Shown here: piece by piece, positions 1-8,880 of the stretch | Numbering within the stretch: position 1 is the first letter of the stretch | Layout of the letters: each line of letters begins with the position of its first letter | Source of the DNA: JAXMBX01 sp046349635 | GTDB taxonomy: Bacteria > Planctomycetota > Planctomycetia > Planctomycetales > Planctomycetaceae | Direction of reading: 5' to 3' | Assembly: GCA_046349635.1 (NCBI GenBank) | Contig: JAXMBX010000020.1 | Span: 1 to 64,000, forward strand | DNA length: 64,000 nucleotides | Notes under the pieces: model-generated | Seen by the model: only the letters and a program-made list of their open reading frames with translations | Database searches by the model: none | Told to the model about the DNA's origin: nothing | Made by a program: the position numbers and the translations under genes

Positions 1-366
1 CACATCGTCAGCTCAATCCCTCAGGGGAAAACAGCGTTCAACGCAATCGGCTCGCTTCTCAACTGAGAGGTTAGGACAGGGGGGATTGTGGGCACAAGAT
101 TTAATCGCTAGTGCAGAGGGAATTCCCGACAGTGGGAGGCATCTGTGGCAGGAAATCGTTCGCCAATTCTGTCAAGAGAGTGCTGCACCAGATGATCGCT
201 CCGATAGTTTCGCCGACTTTTCGTGTGAGCCATTCGAGTTTTTCGTCGATCCGTGGAAATGAAGAATTCTGAGTATTGCGAGATCCGCAGGGATTGGAGA
301 CTTCGATCACAAAACCGAGTTTGCACAAGAGAATTGTCCGCGTTGGCTCAACACGGATTCGCAAGA
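1..366. other. Window edge without a supported gene
   Basis: I see no recognisable gene here. On the minus strand an open frame of about 89 codons could start at a GTG near position 370, overlapping the permease stop as GTGA, and run to 101. Its peptide has no recognisable domain and the region is not clearly coding, so it is not called. The permease operon therefore appears to end at 367, with no U-rich terminator hairpin that I could identify downstream. Confidence 0.4.
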
Positions 367-1926
367 TCACTCCAGCTCTTCACGGTATGCCGCGGCCATG
401 TGCCGAAAGGCGCTGGACGTCATGTTCACCTGCTTTTGGATCAGTTCCGGCGAATCATGGTTCTCCATCATGTGATCCAGAACTTCCAGACGATCCTGGA
501 ACACTCGGGATTTCATCCGGTGGTACTCGCTGAGCTGCATACGTCGCAGGTAGACTCCGACCTGCAACCGTCGATTCCATCCTTCGCAAATGGGAATCCA
601 GTGCAATGCGTGCTCATACCTCTTTCCAAGGGCAGCACTCAGGGCCTCCGTTTGGGCAACTTTCAGCTCTTCCAGCGTCTCATCCGGAGAGGGGTAATAA
701 GCAAAGCATCCCAGCAGGCTGAAGACGACGATCGCGGCGAAGCCCACCATCGCCAACACAGGTCCCGGCACCACGATATCCCAACCCCTTTTCGATCCCT
801 CCGCCGCCGGAGTGGCACGTGCGAGCCAATTCTCGATGACCCACTTCCGGTCCAGAACTTTGAGCCCCAGGCCTAAACAGACCAGACCGGCCAACGCGAG
901 GAAGCCCACCTTCTCATGCAGTTGAGTTTCCATTCTCAGGACTCGCTCGATCTCTGCCGGATAGCCGATCCCGGGTGGAGCACCTGGCGAAAATGGGCTG
1001 CAATAGCGATCGAACGCGTGGGTGTGATCTGCCGGTTGAATATCCCGGGGATACAGCGGCCGTTCAATCCCGTAGGAAAGTCCGACGACGATGGAGATCA
1101 TGATTGCAAACCAGATTCCGGCTTTCTTCCAGCCATAGTTCAGGACCATCCACGTCAGCAGCCCCATATTCATACCGGCACCGAAAATGAGCAGAATAAA
1201 CGCTGCGCCGACGGAGTTTCCATGCTGAAACATCGATCCCAGTTGGCTCATGACCACCATCGGCGTGGCGTAGGCGGGAATCGAAAGTCCGGTCATTAAC
1301 AGCGGAGACCACGGATTGTCGTGGGCCATCGTTCTCTGCAGGCTTCCAATAGGGAGCAGAATTGACAGGAACGCGCTCCCGGCCAATCCGACCAGAATAA
1401 GAATCGCAGTCCCGCTGACCGCTTCCCTGGCCATCACGACGAGGATCGACAGAAGTCGGCGAACTCCATAAGGAACCGGGGGTGGTTCCGGCACTTGGAC
1501 TTCTGTCGACGGAAACATCCGGTCAAACAGCGTGCCGGAGACCGTCACCACGACGAGCGAACCGCAGGCAAACGCCATGATCGTCATGGGCTTGGAAAGG
1601 GTCAGCCCATACAGCAGGGACAATGGATCGAACAAGGGAGATGACAAGGCGAATGCAAAGATTGTCCCCACGGAGATTCCGCTGCGTCGGAGTTGCTTCA
1701 CGATGGGGATGCATCCCAGCGAACAACCCGGTAACAACATTCCGATCAACCAGGACTGAAACTGCGACTGAATGGAATTCGAGCCGAAGACCCGTCGCGT
1801 GATTTGATGCCCCATCAGGCGATGCAGCATCCCCATGATGCATAAACCCGTGAAGATAAACGGGGCTCCCTGAAGCAAAGACTGCAGGAAACGGAGGCAG
1901 AATCCCCAAAACATGGCTTCCAACAT
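367..1926 (-). CDS. ArsP/YraQ-type (DUF318-like) permease with helical C-terminal extension
   Basis: Polytopic inner-membrane protein of about 519 residues. The N-terminal half resembles the permease family that includes ArsP, YraQ and SO_0444-type metal or metalloid exporters: paired hydrophobic segments, a Pro-Gly-Cys-Ser-Leu-Gly-Cys-Ile-Pro turn followed by LRRSGIS, then a second repeat with PAYATPMVVMS. The family motif is usually P-L-C-S-C-G; here the second Cys is displaced by two residues. The C-terminal half adds two more membrane segments and a long charged helical tail. The start at MLEAMFWG is chosen because AGAGG lies about 9 nt upstream and it leaves a 13-bp gap after the lipoprotein gene; an earlier in-frame start would overlap that gene. 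It is the last gene of the DUF58-led operon. The transported substrate cannot be read from the sequence. Confidence 0.7.
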   Translation of the reverse strand: MLEAMFWGFCLRFLQSLLQGAPFIFTGLCIMGMLHRLMGHQITRRVFGSNSIQSQFQSWLIGMLLPGCSLGCIPIVKQLRRSGISVGTIFAFALSSPLFDPLSLLYGLTLSKPMTIMAFACGSLVVVTVSGTLFDRMFPSTEVQVPEPPPVPYGVRRLLSILVVMAREAVSGTAILILVGLAGSAFLSILLPIGSLQRTMAHDNPWSPLLMTGLSIPAYATPMVVMSQLGSMFQHGNSVGAAFILLIFGAGMNMGLLTWMVLNYGWKKAGIWFAIMISIVVGLSYGIERPLYPRDIQPADHTHAFDRYCSPFSPGAPPGIGYPAEIERVLRMETQLHEKVGFLALAGLVCLGLGLKVLDRKWVIENWLARATPAAEGSKRGWDIVVPGPVLAMVGFAAIVVFSLLGCFAYYPSPDETLEELKVAQTEALSAALGKRYEHALHWIPICEGWNRRLQVGVYLRRMQLSEYHRMKSRVFQDRLEVLDHMMENHDSPELIQKQVNMTSSAFRHMAAAYREELE

Positions 1927-1939
1927 GCAGTCGTTCCTC

Positions 1940-2401
1940 TTAGTGGGGGGCCTGCGCGGTAGCCGAAACGCCGACCGCGCTACTGACATAGATCAATGGA
2001 TTCAACGCCTCGATCAGCTCCTCGATGGATCGGCTTTCGTCAGGAGAGATTGCGCCGGCTCTGGCGGCAGTTTCGTACCGGTTCTCCAGTTTTCGAGAAA
2101 TGCCTTGCACCACTTCCCATTCTTTTTTCCTGAGATCGGTTTCGGCCGCCAGTTCGGGCAGCCAACGGACAATTTCCAGCATCTCTTGCATTTCCTTGTG
2201 CTGAAGTGAGAGGCTTTGAGGCCGAGTCTTCAGCAGTTGATGCCTCATCTGCACGGCCTTCACTCCCTCCGCAATACTCGCGGGCTTATGGGCCGGAACG
2301 ACGTGTTCCAGCTTCTCCGCTGCGTCGCCCGGCGACTTTCCGCATCCCCCCGTGAAAAGAACGGCCAACAGGAAAATGCTCGTTATTAATGCTGGTCTCA
2401 T
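1940..2401 (-). CDS. Small helical lipoprotein
   Basis: A protein of about 153 residues. The start at MRPALITS is supported by the signal peptide that follows: a hydrophobic segment LLAVLFTGGC ending in a lipobox-like GGC, so it is probably lipidated at that Cys and anchored in a membrane. The mature part is predominantly charged helix, with repeated Leu/Glu/Lys heptad-like runs between about residues 60 and 130, and no recognised domain. It sits 28 bp after the MoxR gene and 13 bp before the permease. It may be a periplasmic partner of the permease, whose C-terminal tail is also long and helical, but that is inference. Confidence 0.6.
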   Translation of the reverse strand: MRPALITSIFLLAVLFTGGCGKSPGDAAEKLEHVVPAHKPASIAEGVKAVQMRHQLLKTRPQSLSLQHKEMQEMLEIVRWLPELAAETDLRKKEWEVVQGISRKLENRYETAARAGAISPDESRSIEELIEALNPLIYVSSAVGVSATAQAPH

Positions 2402-2429
2402 GGCATACCCTAGGTCTTCGTTCCGGAAA

Positions 2430-3386
2430 TCAGGGGACAGCGACCGAGGTAAGGATCTCTCTGATGACATTTTCCGACTCATCCACTTCAATTCCCAACC
2501 GCACGAGCAGCACCGGAAGCGCCACGAGCTGCACATCCTCAGGTGTCACGAAATCGCGATCGTTGAGATAAGCCCTCGCTTGGGCCGCTCGTTGCCACGT
2601 CAGCAGCCCGCGAGGACTCATTCCAAGGGAGATATGCGGATGGGAACGGGTCGCCCCGGCGAGACGAACCAGATATTCCTGGACTTTTGAAACGACAGGA
2701 ACGGTCGCAACCTGTTGTTGAATGCGTGCTAACTGTCCTGCTTCGAGGCACGTCGGCAATACAGGCTTCTTTCCCCCACCCTCGATGGCCCCGGTCAACA
2801 ACTTCAGCTCGTCACCGGGACTTGGATATCCGATCGTCAATTTCATCGCGAAGCGGTCGAGCTGTGCCTCGGGAAGCGGATATGTTCCGTGCTGTTCAAA
2901 CGGGTTTTGCGTCGCGATGACGAAGAATTGCTCCGACAACGGATGCCGGTTCCCATCCACGGTCACCTGACGCTCGGCCATCGCTTCCAGCAACGCACTT
3001 TGTGTCCGAGGAGTGGCACGATTGATCTCGTCCGCCAGCAGGACTTCCGAGAAGACGGGCCCAGGTCGGAATTCAAACTGATGCACTTGCTGGTTATAGA
3101 TGCTGAACCCGGTGATGTCGCTGGGGAGCAGATCCGGGGTGCATTGGACTCGGGCGAAGCGCCCGCCGACGACATCCGCAAGCGCCTTCGCAAGCGTCGT
3201 CTTTCCCAGCCCGGGCCGGTCCTCCAGAAGCAGGTGCCCTTGCGCCAACAGGCAAATCAGCACCAACTCGACAGCCTCCGGCTTTCCTTTCAGTGTCGCA
3301 TTCAAATAGGTTCGAATCCGCTCCAGGGAATCATGGTCGTTAAGCAGCGGGGATTCTTGTTTCGTGGACGGCACCGTGAGTCTCAT
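2430..3386 (-). CDS. MoxR-family AAA+ ATPase
   Basis: Cytosolic AAA+ ATPase of 318 residues, the usual length for MoxR proteins, which act as chaperone-like partners of DUF58/VWA proteins. Walker A is GLGKT (residues 59-63, context EDRPGLGKTTLAKAL). Walker B is VLLADEINRA, followed by the family signature of Thr-Gln-Ser-Ala-Leu-Leu-Glu-Ala-Met. The sensor-1 region FVIATQNPFEQHGTYPLPEAQ is typical. The C-terminal lid helices are present. The gene follows the transglutaminase gene by 57 bp. In most genomes MoxR leads the operon; here it is third, after DUF58 and the transglutaminase-like gene. Confidence 0.93.
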   Translation of the reverse strand: MRLTVPSTKQESPLLNDHDSLERIRTYLNATLKGKPEAVELVLICLLAQGHLLLEDRPGLGKTTLAKALADVVGGRFARVQCTPDLLPSDITGFSIYNQQVHQFEFRPGPVFSEVLLADEINRATPRTQSALLEAMAERQVTVDGNRHPLSEQFFVIATQNPFEQHGTYPLPEAQLDRFAMKLTIGYPSPGDELKLLTGAIEGGGKKPVLPTCLEAGQLARIQQQVATVPVVSKVQEYLVRLAGATRSHPHISLGMSPRGLLTWQRAAQARAYLNDRDFVTPEDVQLVALPVLLVRLGIEVDESENVIREILTSVAVP

Positions 3387-3443
3387 CGGGTTGCTTCGAT
3401 CTTGAGGTTGTTGGGTTGTGATTTGCAGTCGTCGTGGGGTCTG

Positions 3444-5792
3444 TCATCCCGGCATCGTGGTCGTAACCTGCCCTGAACTTCGATTCTCAATCGCCCGCCG
3501 GTAACGCCGTCGCGGCCACCGCTGGAGCACCGAACGGCACGTCCGCTCCAGCTCACCCACGGAACTCGGCGAGTTTTCGGGGGCATAGTCGGCCCGGTCG
3601 ATCGCCCGCGAGAATGACTCCAACTCGCCGAGTTCTTCCGGACGACTCAGGGGGCGGTGAAACTCTCTCAGCCACATCGAGTGCGTCTGGTCGCGCGTCC
3701 GGCATACGCCGAACATCTTGGCACGATATTCCAGAATGCCCGCCGCCAGGCGGATTCTCTGTTGCCACGGAAGTCGCGCTGAGCAGTTCCAGCGCAGCAT
3801 CAGCCACAGTTCCACCAGGCTCCGCCGGTAACGAATCAGCAGGAGAAGAAATCCGGCCGCCAGCGCATACGTCACAAGATGCTGTCGGACATGGCCCACG
3901 ATTCCTCCGAGAATCGCGGCCACGTACTCGCTAAAACTTTTGGGCGGAGCAAGGCGCTCATATCCTGGGGTCGGCTCGAGCGGTATCCATGTTCCTCCTC
4001 CGAGATACACCTCCAGCCAGAAATGCACATCCTCACGCTCGACGGGCGTGTAGCGCTGCTTCACGTCGTACTTCTTCGGGGAGACATAGAACCCCGAAAC
4101 GAGCCGGGTGCCGTAACCGCGCGATCGCAGCAATAGCGCCGCGGATGTCGCGAACAGATAGTCCGGCCCACGTTTGGAGTTCGTGAGAAAGTCGGCTGCC
4201 GTGCTCACAGTTCCCACGGGAGCGCGGTAATCCGGATCCAGTTGATACTCCGTCCGCAGGTGGTCGATGATCGCTTCAATCTGCCGCATCCCCTCCGGAA
4301 TTCCCTCCGTCCATCGCCGAGCGAGGTCCGCGGCTGCACTTCGCTCAAAACCCTCCGGAGACTGGTGGTACCGATCTCCGGATTTCAGGAAGCGAGAATT
4401 GTGCTGGAGACACAACCGGGGATCGACCGCCTGACTCTGCAGATGGATGACCGTCATATCGGGAATCGTCGAACGATTCAGCGCCACGATCCCGTTCTGC
4501 ACCCACTGGTAGAAATCTTTCCGATCGACGCGATCGATATGAACCCCTCTCAAGGGTGTCGGCGCGGGAATCCGGTTCGTCTGCAGATTCAGAATCTTTA
4601 ACTGGTGGCCTTCGACAGGACCGTAAATCTCCAGCGTCTTGGGTTGTCCGATCATAAGCCACGGCTGTCCCTGAAGATTCTGAATGGACAATTCTAAAGG
4701 CGGTTCGTCCAGAGGTTCGGGACTCCAGCTCAATCCGTCGAACAGGTCGAAAGACTCCTGTTTCAGGTGCAACGGAGTTCGACCCCCCACGTAGAACAGG
4801 GCATTCGACGCTTGGTTGCTCAAAGGCTTCGTCTCGGTGTTGCGAGGTTGCCTCAGTGTCGAGAACTCCTTCTGCACTGACTTGGAGACCGCCATCGGCG
4901 TTTGCGAGCGCTGCATCATGCTCAATGGAAGTGCGACCGCTTTCTCTGCCGCCCGACGGGGACGCTCTTTCCCATAAGTGTCGTCCATCGCGTCGTACAG
5001 ACTCGGCTGCTGGGATTCCAGGAACACCTGGCTTTCCACCGGGCCGAAACTCTTCGCCGACTCGGACGCGGGAACGAGCGCATCACCATCGTTGACTCCC
5101 CCCCGTGCGTACGGATCGCTCGCGCCTGTTCCACCCGAGGAGGGAACCCAGCCGCTCAACAGACGGGCGACACTCGGCGAGACGACCGGCACACACAAGA
5201 GGCACGCAATGAGCAGCAGCGGAATACTGACTAGCATGTGAACGGGTGGAGACGAAACCGACTTTCCGACCAGATGTTTTTGAACGGTCTCCCAGTAATT
5301 CCCCATCAGCCACCAGATGCCGACGAAGGAGTAGACGAAGACGAGCACCATCACCAGCGGATCTCCCCGGTAGGTCGCCGAGAAAATGATCAGAAACATG
5401 CTGATCACCACGCTCAGACGCGCAAATTCACCACGAAACGAGAAGCAGCCCAGCCCCACGGAAATGTTTCGCAGCGCCGCCAGGAGCTGAATCTCGAGCG
5501 GAACGCCCACCTGCCAGAACTTCCGTCCCACGAACTCCAGAATCCACGGAAACGCGGCGAATCCCAGAATCCCCCAGACGCCGTAACGCGGCGCATTTTC
5601 AGGTGAAAGCAGTGCCGGGAAGCCACGCGCTCCCAGGAACATCATCAACAGGAATCCCGCGATCCGTCCGACCACCCACCACCGGGACGATTCCCCGTCG
5701 TAAACCGCAATCTCCTCGCCACACATCGCGATCGCAGTCAACCAGAAGGGGGCCTGAACGGATTTTTTCGACGCGGAGGACTCAATGCTCAT
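3444..5792 (-). CDS. TgpA-like membrane protein with degenerate transglutaminase domain
   Basis: About 782 residues. The N-terminal third has several membrane helices (DUF3488/TgpA-like), then a large extracytoplasmic region with a transglutaminase-like fold at about residues 510-630, one more membrane helix (LVTYALAAGFLLLLI), and a C-terminal cytosolic DUF4129-like tail. The transglutaminase core is clear (LLLRSRGYGTRLVSGF, then HFWLEVYLGGGTWIPLEPTPG). The position of the catalytic Cys in R-G-x-C-x-x-F-A is Asp here (RGPDYLFA), His is kept, and the third residue of the triad is Glu in EPTPG instead of Asp. A normal thiol mechanism therefore looks impossible. The start MSIESSA overlaps the DUF58 stop by 11 bp, which suggests translational coupling; an upstream in-frame ATG would overlap DUF58 further. 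Confidence 0.85.
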   Translation of the reverse strand: MSIESSASKKSVQAPFWLTAIAMCGEEIAVYDGESSRWWVVGRIAGFLLMMFLGARGFPALLSPENAPRYGVWGILGFAAFPWILEFVGRKFWQVGVPLEIQLLAALRNISVGLGCFSFRGEFARLSVVISMFLIIFSATYRGDPLVMVLVFVYSFVGIWWLMGNYWETVQKHLVGKSVSSPPVHMLVSIPLLLIACLLCVPVVSPSVARLLSGWVPSSGGTGASDPYARGGVNDGDALVPASESAKSFGPVESQVFLESQQPSLYDAMDDTYGKERPRRAAEKAVALPLSMMQRSQTPMAVSKSVQKEFSTLRQPRNTETKPLSNQASNALFYVGGRTPLHLKQESFDLFDGLSWSPEPLDEPPLELSIQNLQGQPWLMIGQPKTLEIYGPVEGHQLKILNLQTNRIPAPTPLRGVHIDRVDRKDFYQWVQNGIVALNRSTIPDMTVIHLQSQAVDPRLCLQHNSRFLKSGDRYHQSPEGFERSAAADLARRWTEGIPEGMRQIEAIIDHLRTEYQLDPDYRAPVGTVSTAADFLTNSKRGPDYLFATSAALLLRSRGYGTRLVSGFYVSPKKYDVKQRYTPVEREDVHFWLEVYLGGGTWIPLEPTPGYERLAPPKSFSEYVAAILGGIVGHVRQHLVTYALAAGFLLLLIRYRRSLVELWLMLRWNCSARLPWQQRIRLAAGILEYRAKMFGVCRTRDQTHSMWLREFHRPLSRPEELGELESFSRAIDRADYAPENSPSSVGELERTCRSVLQRWPRRRYRRAIENRSSGQVTTTMPG

Positions 5793-7188
5793 GGCACATC
5801 CTCCTCCACTTCGATCGAAACTCCCCTGCGACATCAGTCGGATCATTGAGGAGCAACCAGTGATGCGCCGCACAGACACTCTGCTTCGCTGGCCTCTCAT
5901 CTCTCCAGGCTGACCCCTGCATCAGAACCACGCGCTGTTGGATCCCGGGGTGTGCCAGTTCGGGTTGGATTTCCAACCTCCGGTCCGTCGTGATGATGAA
6001 TGTCAGCCCCTCCGTTTTACGCCGTGGGTTCACTCCCTGGAGCTTCGATTCGCGGCACGCGGTCCCGTTGCGAGGGATCTTCGCCAGCTCGTCCATGAAC
6101 CGAACCCAGCTTCCTCCTGCATCACTGATCAGCATTGTCCGGTCGCCGATCAGACACTCCACTTGCGCGTGTTGGCGCACGTAGCAGTCGGCGATGGAAG
6201 CGGCAATTCGGATTCCCCATTCCAGAGTTCCGCCTTCACCTCCGCACACGTGAACGTCCCGATGCACGTCCAGGACCAGGCGGATTCGGGATCGGGCCGA
6301 GGACTGACGTTCAGAAACGATCAGGTTGCCGTGACGTGCGGTGAGAGCCCAATTCACGCGACGGAGTGCGTCCCCCTGGCGAAAAGCACGCGTTCCCATC
6401 ACATCCCCACTTTCGCCCACCCGGTTTTCGCAACAGAATTCCTCCGAGGGGCAGGCGTCCGCGGAGTCCAGCAGCACCTCCAGACTCATGATTGCGGGCC
6501 AAACGATCATCTTCGCCGGGACTGAGACCGGACGAGAGACACGCACCAGTCCAAACGGAAAGCCCGTTGTGACCGCGGGGACTTCGCAGGGATAAACTCC
6601 GCGACAGCGGGGGACAAACTCCCAGTCGAATTCTGTTTTGGAGAGACCGCCGATTCGAGCGAGTGCCACCGCCGTCTCACCGTCCCGTCCCGGTGTTCCT
6701 CCGAAACCTTTCTGAATGGACAAACCCCAGACGGGCCACGGACGACGGTTTTGAATCCGGAGTCGAACTCCGGCCGGTTCTCCTTCGCTCCCGCGAGACC
6801 TCACAAATGTCAGCTCGCAGGAGAGTCCCCACATCGCCAGCCAAGGCCAGACATGCCCCAGGACAAGCGTCAGAACGATCGCTCCGCAGGGAACAAATGC
6901 CGACGGTTGAACGAAGATCGCACACGCGAGCGAGACGCTCCCCGCCACAGCAAGGCTGGCTTCCGGTCGCTTGACCCAGTACACCCACCGGTTCAATCCC
7001 GGGCAAAAATCGGTATGCACAAGTCGGTCTAATCGCCGCCAGATCGCCGCGAGGCGAGACGTTTCAGGGCATCTTTCTTTTGGTTTTTTAGTTGCCGTGG
7101 ACCGTGAAGTGGAGAGTGAAGAGGATTCGCAACTGCCTTTCAGGGATAGGCTTACGTCACCTGCCTGATGCGCGGCCGAAGAATCCAT
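5782..7188 (-). CDS. DUF58 domain protein
   Basis: About 468 residues. Two hydrophobic segments around residues 70-120 anchor it, followed by a beta-rich region and the DUF58 core, which has the signature DVMGTRAFRQGDALRRVNWALTARHG (GT-R-x2-GD-x6-W-x3-A). DUF58 proteins contain a vWA-like fold and partner with MoxR ATPases. It is the first gene of the minus-strand operon. The AT-rich 170-bp gap upstream (7189-7362) is the probable promoter region, but no clear -35/-10 pair was chosen. Start uncertain: ATG at 7188 gives MDSSAAH, while an ATG at 7224 is also in frame. A GGTGGAG lies between them, roughly 15 nt before 7188. Confidence 0.85.
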   Translation of the reverse strand: MDSSAAHQAGDVSLSLKGSCESSSLSTSRSTATKKPKERCPETSRLAAIWRRLDRLVHTDFCPGLNRWVYWVKRPEASLAVAGSVSLACAIFVQPSAFVPCGAIVLTLVLGHVWPWLAMWGLSCELTFVRSRGSEGEPAGVRLRIQNRRPWPVWGLSIQKGFGGTPGRDGETAVALARIGGLSKTEFDWEFVPRCRGVYPCEVPAVTTGFPFGLVRVSRPVSVPAKMIVWPAIMSLEVLLDSADACPSEEFCCENRVGESGDVMGTRAFRQGDALRRVNWALTARHGNLIVSERQSSARSRIRLVLDVHRDVHVCGGEGGTLEWGIRIAASIADCYVRQHAQVECLIGDRTMLISDAGGSWVRFMDELAKIPRNGTACRESKLQGVNPRRKTEGLTFIITTDRRLEIQPELAHPGIQQRVVLMQGSAWRDERPAKQSVCAAHHWLLLNDPTDVAGEFRSKWRRMCHEH

Positions 7189-7362
7189 GATAAACACAAT
7201 CTCCACCCGAAGCCACAAATGCAATTCATATGCATCAGGTTACGAAATGTCTTTTGTGAACGCAAATAAATTTGCATAAAAATTGCATTTGTCTTTCGTC
7301 TTAAAGTGCGAAAGGGTGTCTGAATCGCTTTGTCATCCGCCAGGTCAGGCTAGGCGACCGAT

Positions 7363-8856
7363 TCAAAGTGCCGAGAAATACTGCCAGGCCTGTGCCGGGA
7401 GTTCCGAGACGACTCGCCAGCCCAGCAGGTTAAGATAGGCCACGATCGGCAGCGAGATTTCGGGGGGGCAGGGCACCTGGAAAATCTTGCGAAGCTCCTC
7501 GGTCCTTAAAACCTGCTGCAACATTGCCGTAAAAATCGCGATCAGGAATACGGATTGCCAGCCCCAGGCCAAACCCACGAGCCCGAACCCCGCGGCGAAT
7601 TCCAGCGATGGCAGACGAGCGCTCGTCTCTTTTCGCCAGGCCACGACAGCAAGCACGGCCGCACCCGAAAGCAGGCCCGCGAGCCACCCGATTCCGGCAG
7701 TGCATAAAACCTGAGCGTAAGGAATCTCTTGCAACAGAGGTGGCACTTCGGCACGCCAGGGAACGATGACAAGACCGGGGAAACAACAGATCGTTCCCAT
7801 GACGACTGCAGTCGCGGAGAAGATTGAACCTAGGGGGACCCGATGGTCGTCAACTCGAATCAACCCCCAACTCAGCAACGTACACAACACGGCACAATGA
7901 AAAAGATACAATCCCACCAGATCCCATTTCGTGTACATGAGAATCCAGACCACACCGGCATATGCGTTCGGCTGTCGGACCGGAAGGTTTGACCCTCCCG
8001 AAATCAGCTCCACGAAATACAGAACCAGAAAAGCCCCCCCTGTCACCGCTTCGACGATCGGATATCGCATGGAAATCGGGGCCGCACAATTCCGGCACCG
8101 CCCTCCGAGTTTCAACCAGCCCAGTAGGGGGACATTGTCCCGGGACTGAATCTGAACGCCGCAATGTGGACATTTTGACGAGCGAAAGACCAGCGACTCA
8201 CGGCGAGGCAGGCGGTAGGCGACAACATTCAGAAAGCTGCCGATCGAAGCACCGACCGCGAAAAACCAAACTGCAAAAAATACTTCCATCGTCTTCAGCC
8301 GAACCCATTCGCTGGAAGACATCTCCTCCAGCACCCCGGAGGACGGCGGAGTATTACTTGAAATGATCCAGTCGACGGTCGGCAGAAGAATCATGTAAAT
8401 CGACACTGCCGCAGCGACTGCCGACAGGAGCATTCGGCTCGTCGTCACTCTTCCCTTCGTCGCAGATGAATATTTCTTGGCCAGCGAACACGCGTCGATC
8501 GCGAGCAGGACCGCCACCATTCCCATCAGTCCCCAGGCCGAGAAGATCCCGTTCCTCAACCAATTGGGAAGATGATTGAGCTCCAGTCGAGTTACGACAA
8601 AACTGCCTGCAAACATGACGCATGAGATTGCTGCGGAAAGTTCTGGATGTTCAGGGAAGAGTAGCACGCGAACGACACACCATCCTGCCGCCAAGATGGA
8701 AACCAGCGACAACGGAGCTGACGTCAGCCAAAATCCCCACCCGATTGAAGCAACGAACGCACTGACTGCTATCAACCGCACGACCAGCTCCACAGCCGGG
8801 GAGGGTACGTCGCGTGCAGGAAGAGAAGGCTTAAGGATTCTCTCGTGCGAAATCAT
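7363..8856 (-). CDS. Prepilin peptidase (A24)-like membrane protein lacking GxGD
   Basis: 497 residues, long for a type IV prepilin peptidase (usually about 250-300) because of roughly 190 extra N-terminal residues with several membrane helices. The core is unmistakable: GASIGSFLNVVAYRLPRRES, then the cytoplasmic zinc-type loop with two CxxC pairs (CPHC and CRNC) and PLLGWLKLGGRC, then RYPIVEAVTGG. The first catalytic Asp region is recognisable as LIRVDDHRVP. The second catalytic motif, GxGDxK, should precede the GWQ segment, but the corresponding stretch reads EFAAGFGLVGLAWGWQS with no Asp. The protein may be an inactive paralogue or a methyltransferase/scaffold-like derivative. It begins 24 bp after the CobW gene ends, so the two may be cotranscribed. 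The SD is weak. Confidence 0.8.
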   Translation of the reverse strand: MISHERILKPSLPARDVPSPAVELVVRLIAVSAFVASIGWGFWLTSAPLSLVSILAAGWCVVRVLLFPEHPELSAAISCVMFAGSFVVTRLELNHLPNWLRNGIFSAWGLMGMVAVLLAIDACSLAKKYSSATKGRVTTSRMLLSAVAAAVSIYMILLPTVDWIISSNTPPSSGVLEEMSSSEWVRLKTMEVFFAVWFFAVGASIGSFLNVVAYRLPRRESLVFRSSKCPHCGVQIQSRDNVPLLGWLKLGGRCRNCAAPISMRYPIVEAVTGGAFLVLYFVELISGGSNLPVRQPNAYAGVVWILMYTKWDLVGLYLFHCAVLCTLLSWGLIRVDDHRVPLGSIFSATAVVMGTICCFPGLVIVPWRAEVPPLLQEIPYAQVLCTAGIGWLAGLLSGAAVLAVVAWRKETSARLPSLEFAAGFGLVGLAWGWQSVFLIAIFTAMLQQVLRTEELRKIFQVPCPPEISLPIVAYLNLLGWRVVSELPAQAWQYFSAL

Positions 8857-8880
8857 GTCTGACGATCTTTGAACTTTCCT

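Noticed and set aside
101..370. Possible 89-codon minus-strand gene overlapping the permease stop as GTGA
   Set aside because: No recognisable domain and no SD; the coding signal is not convincing.
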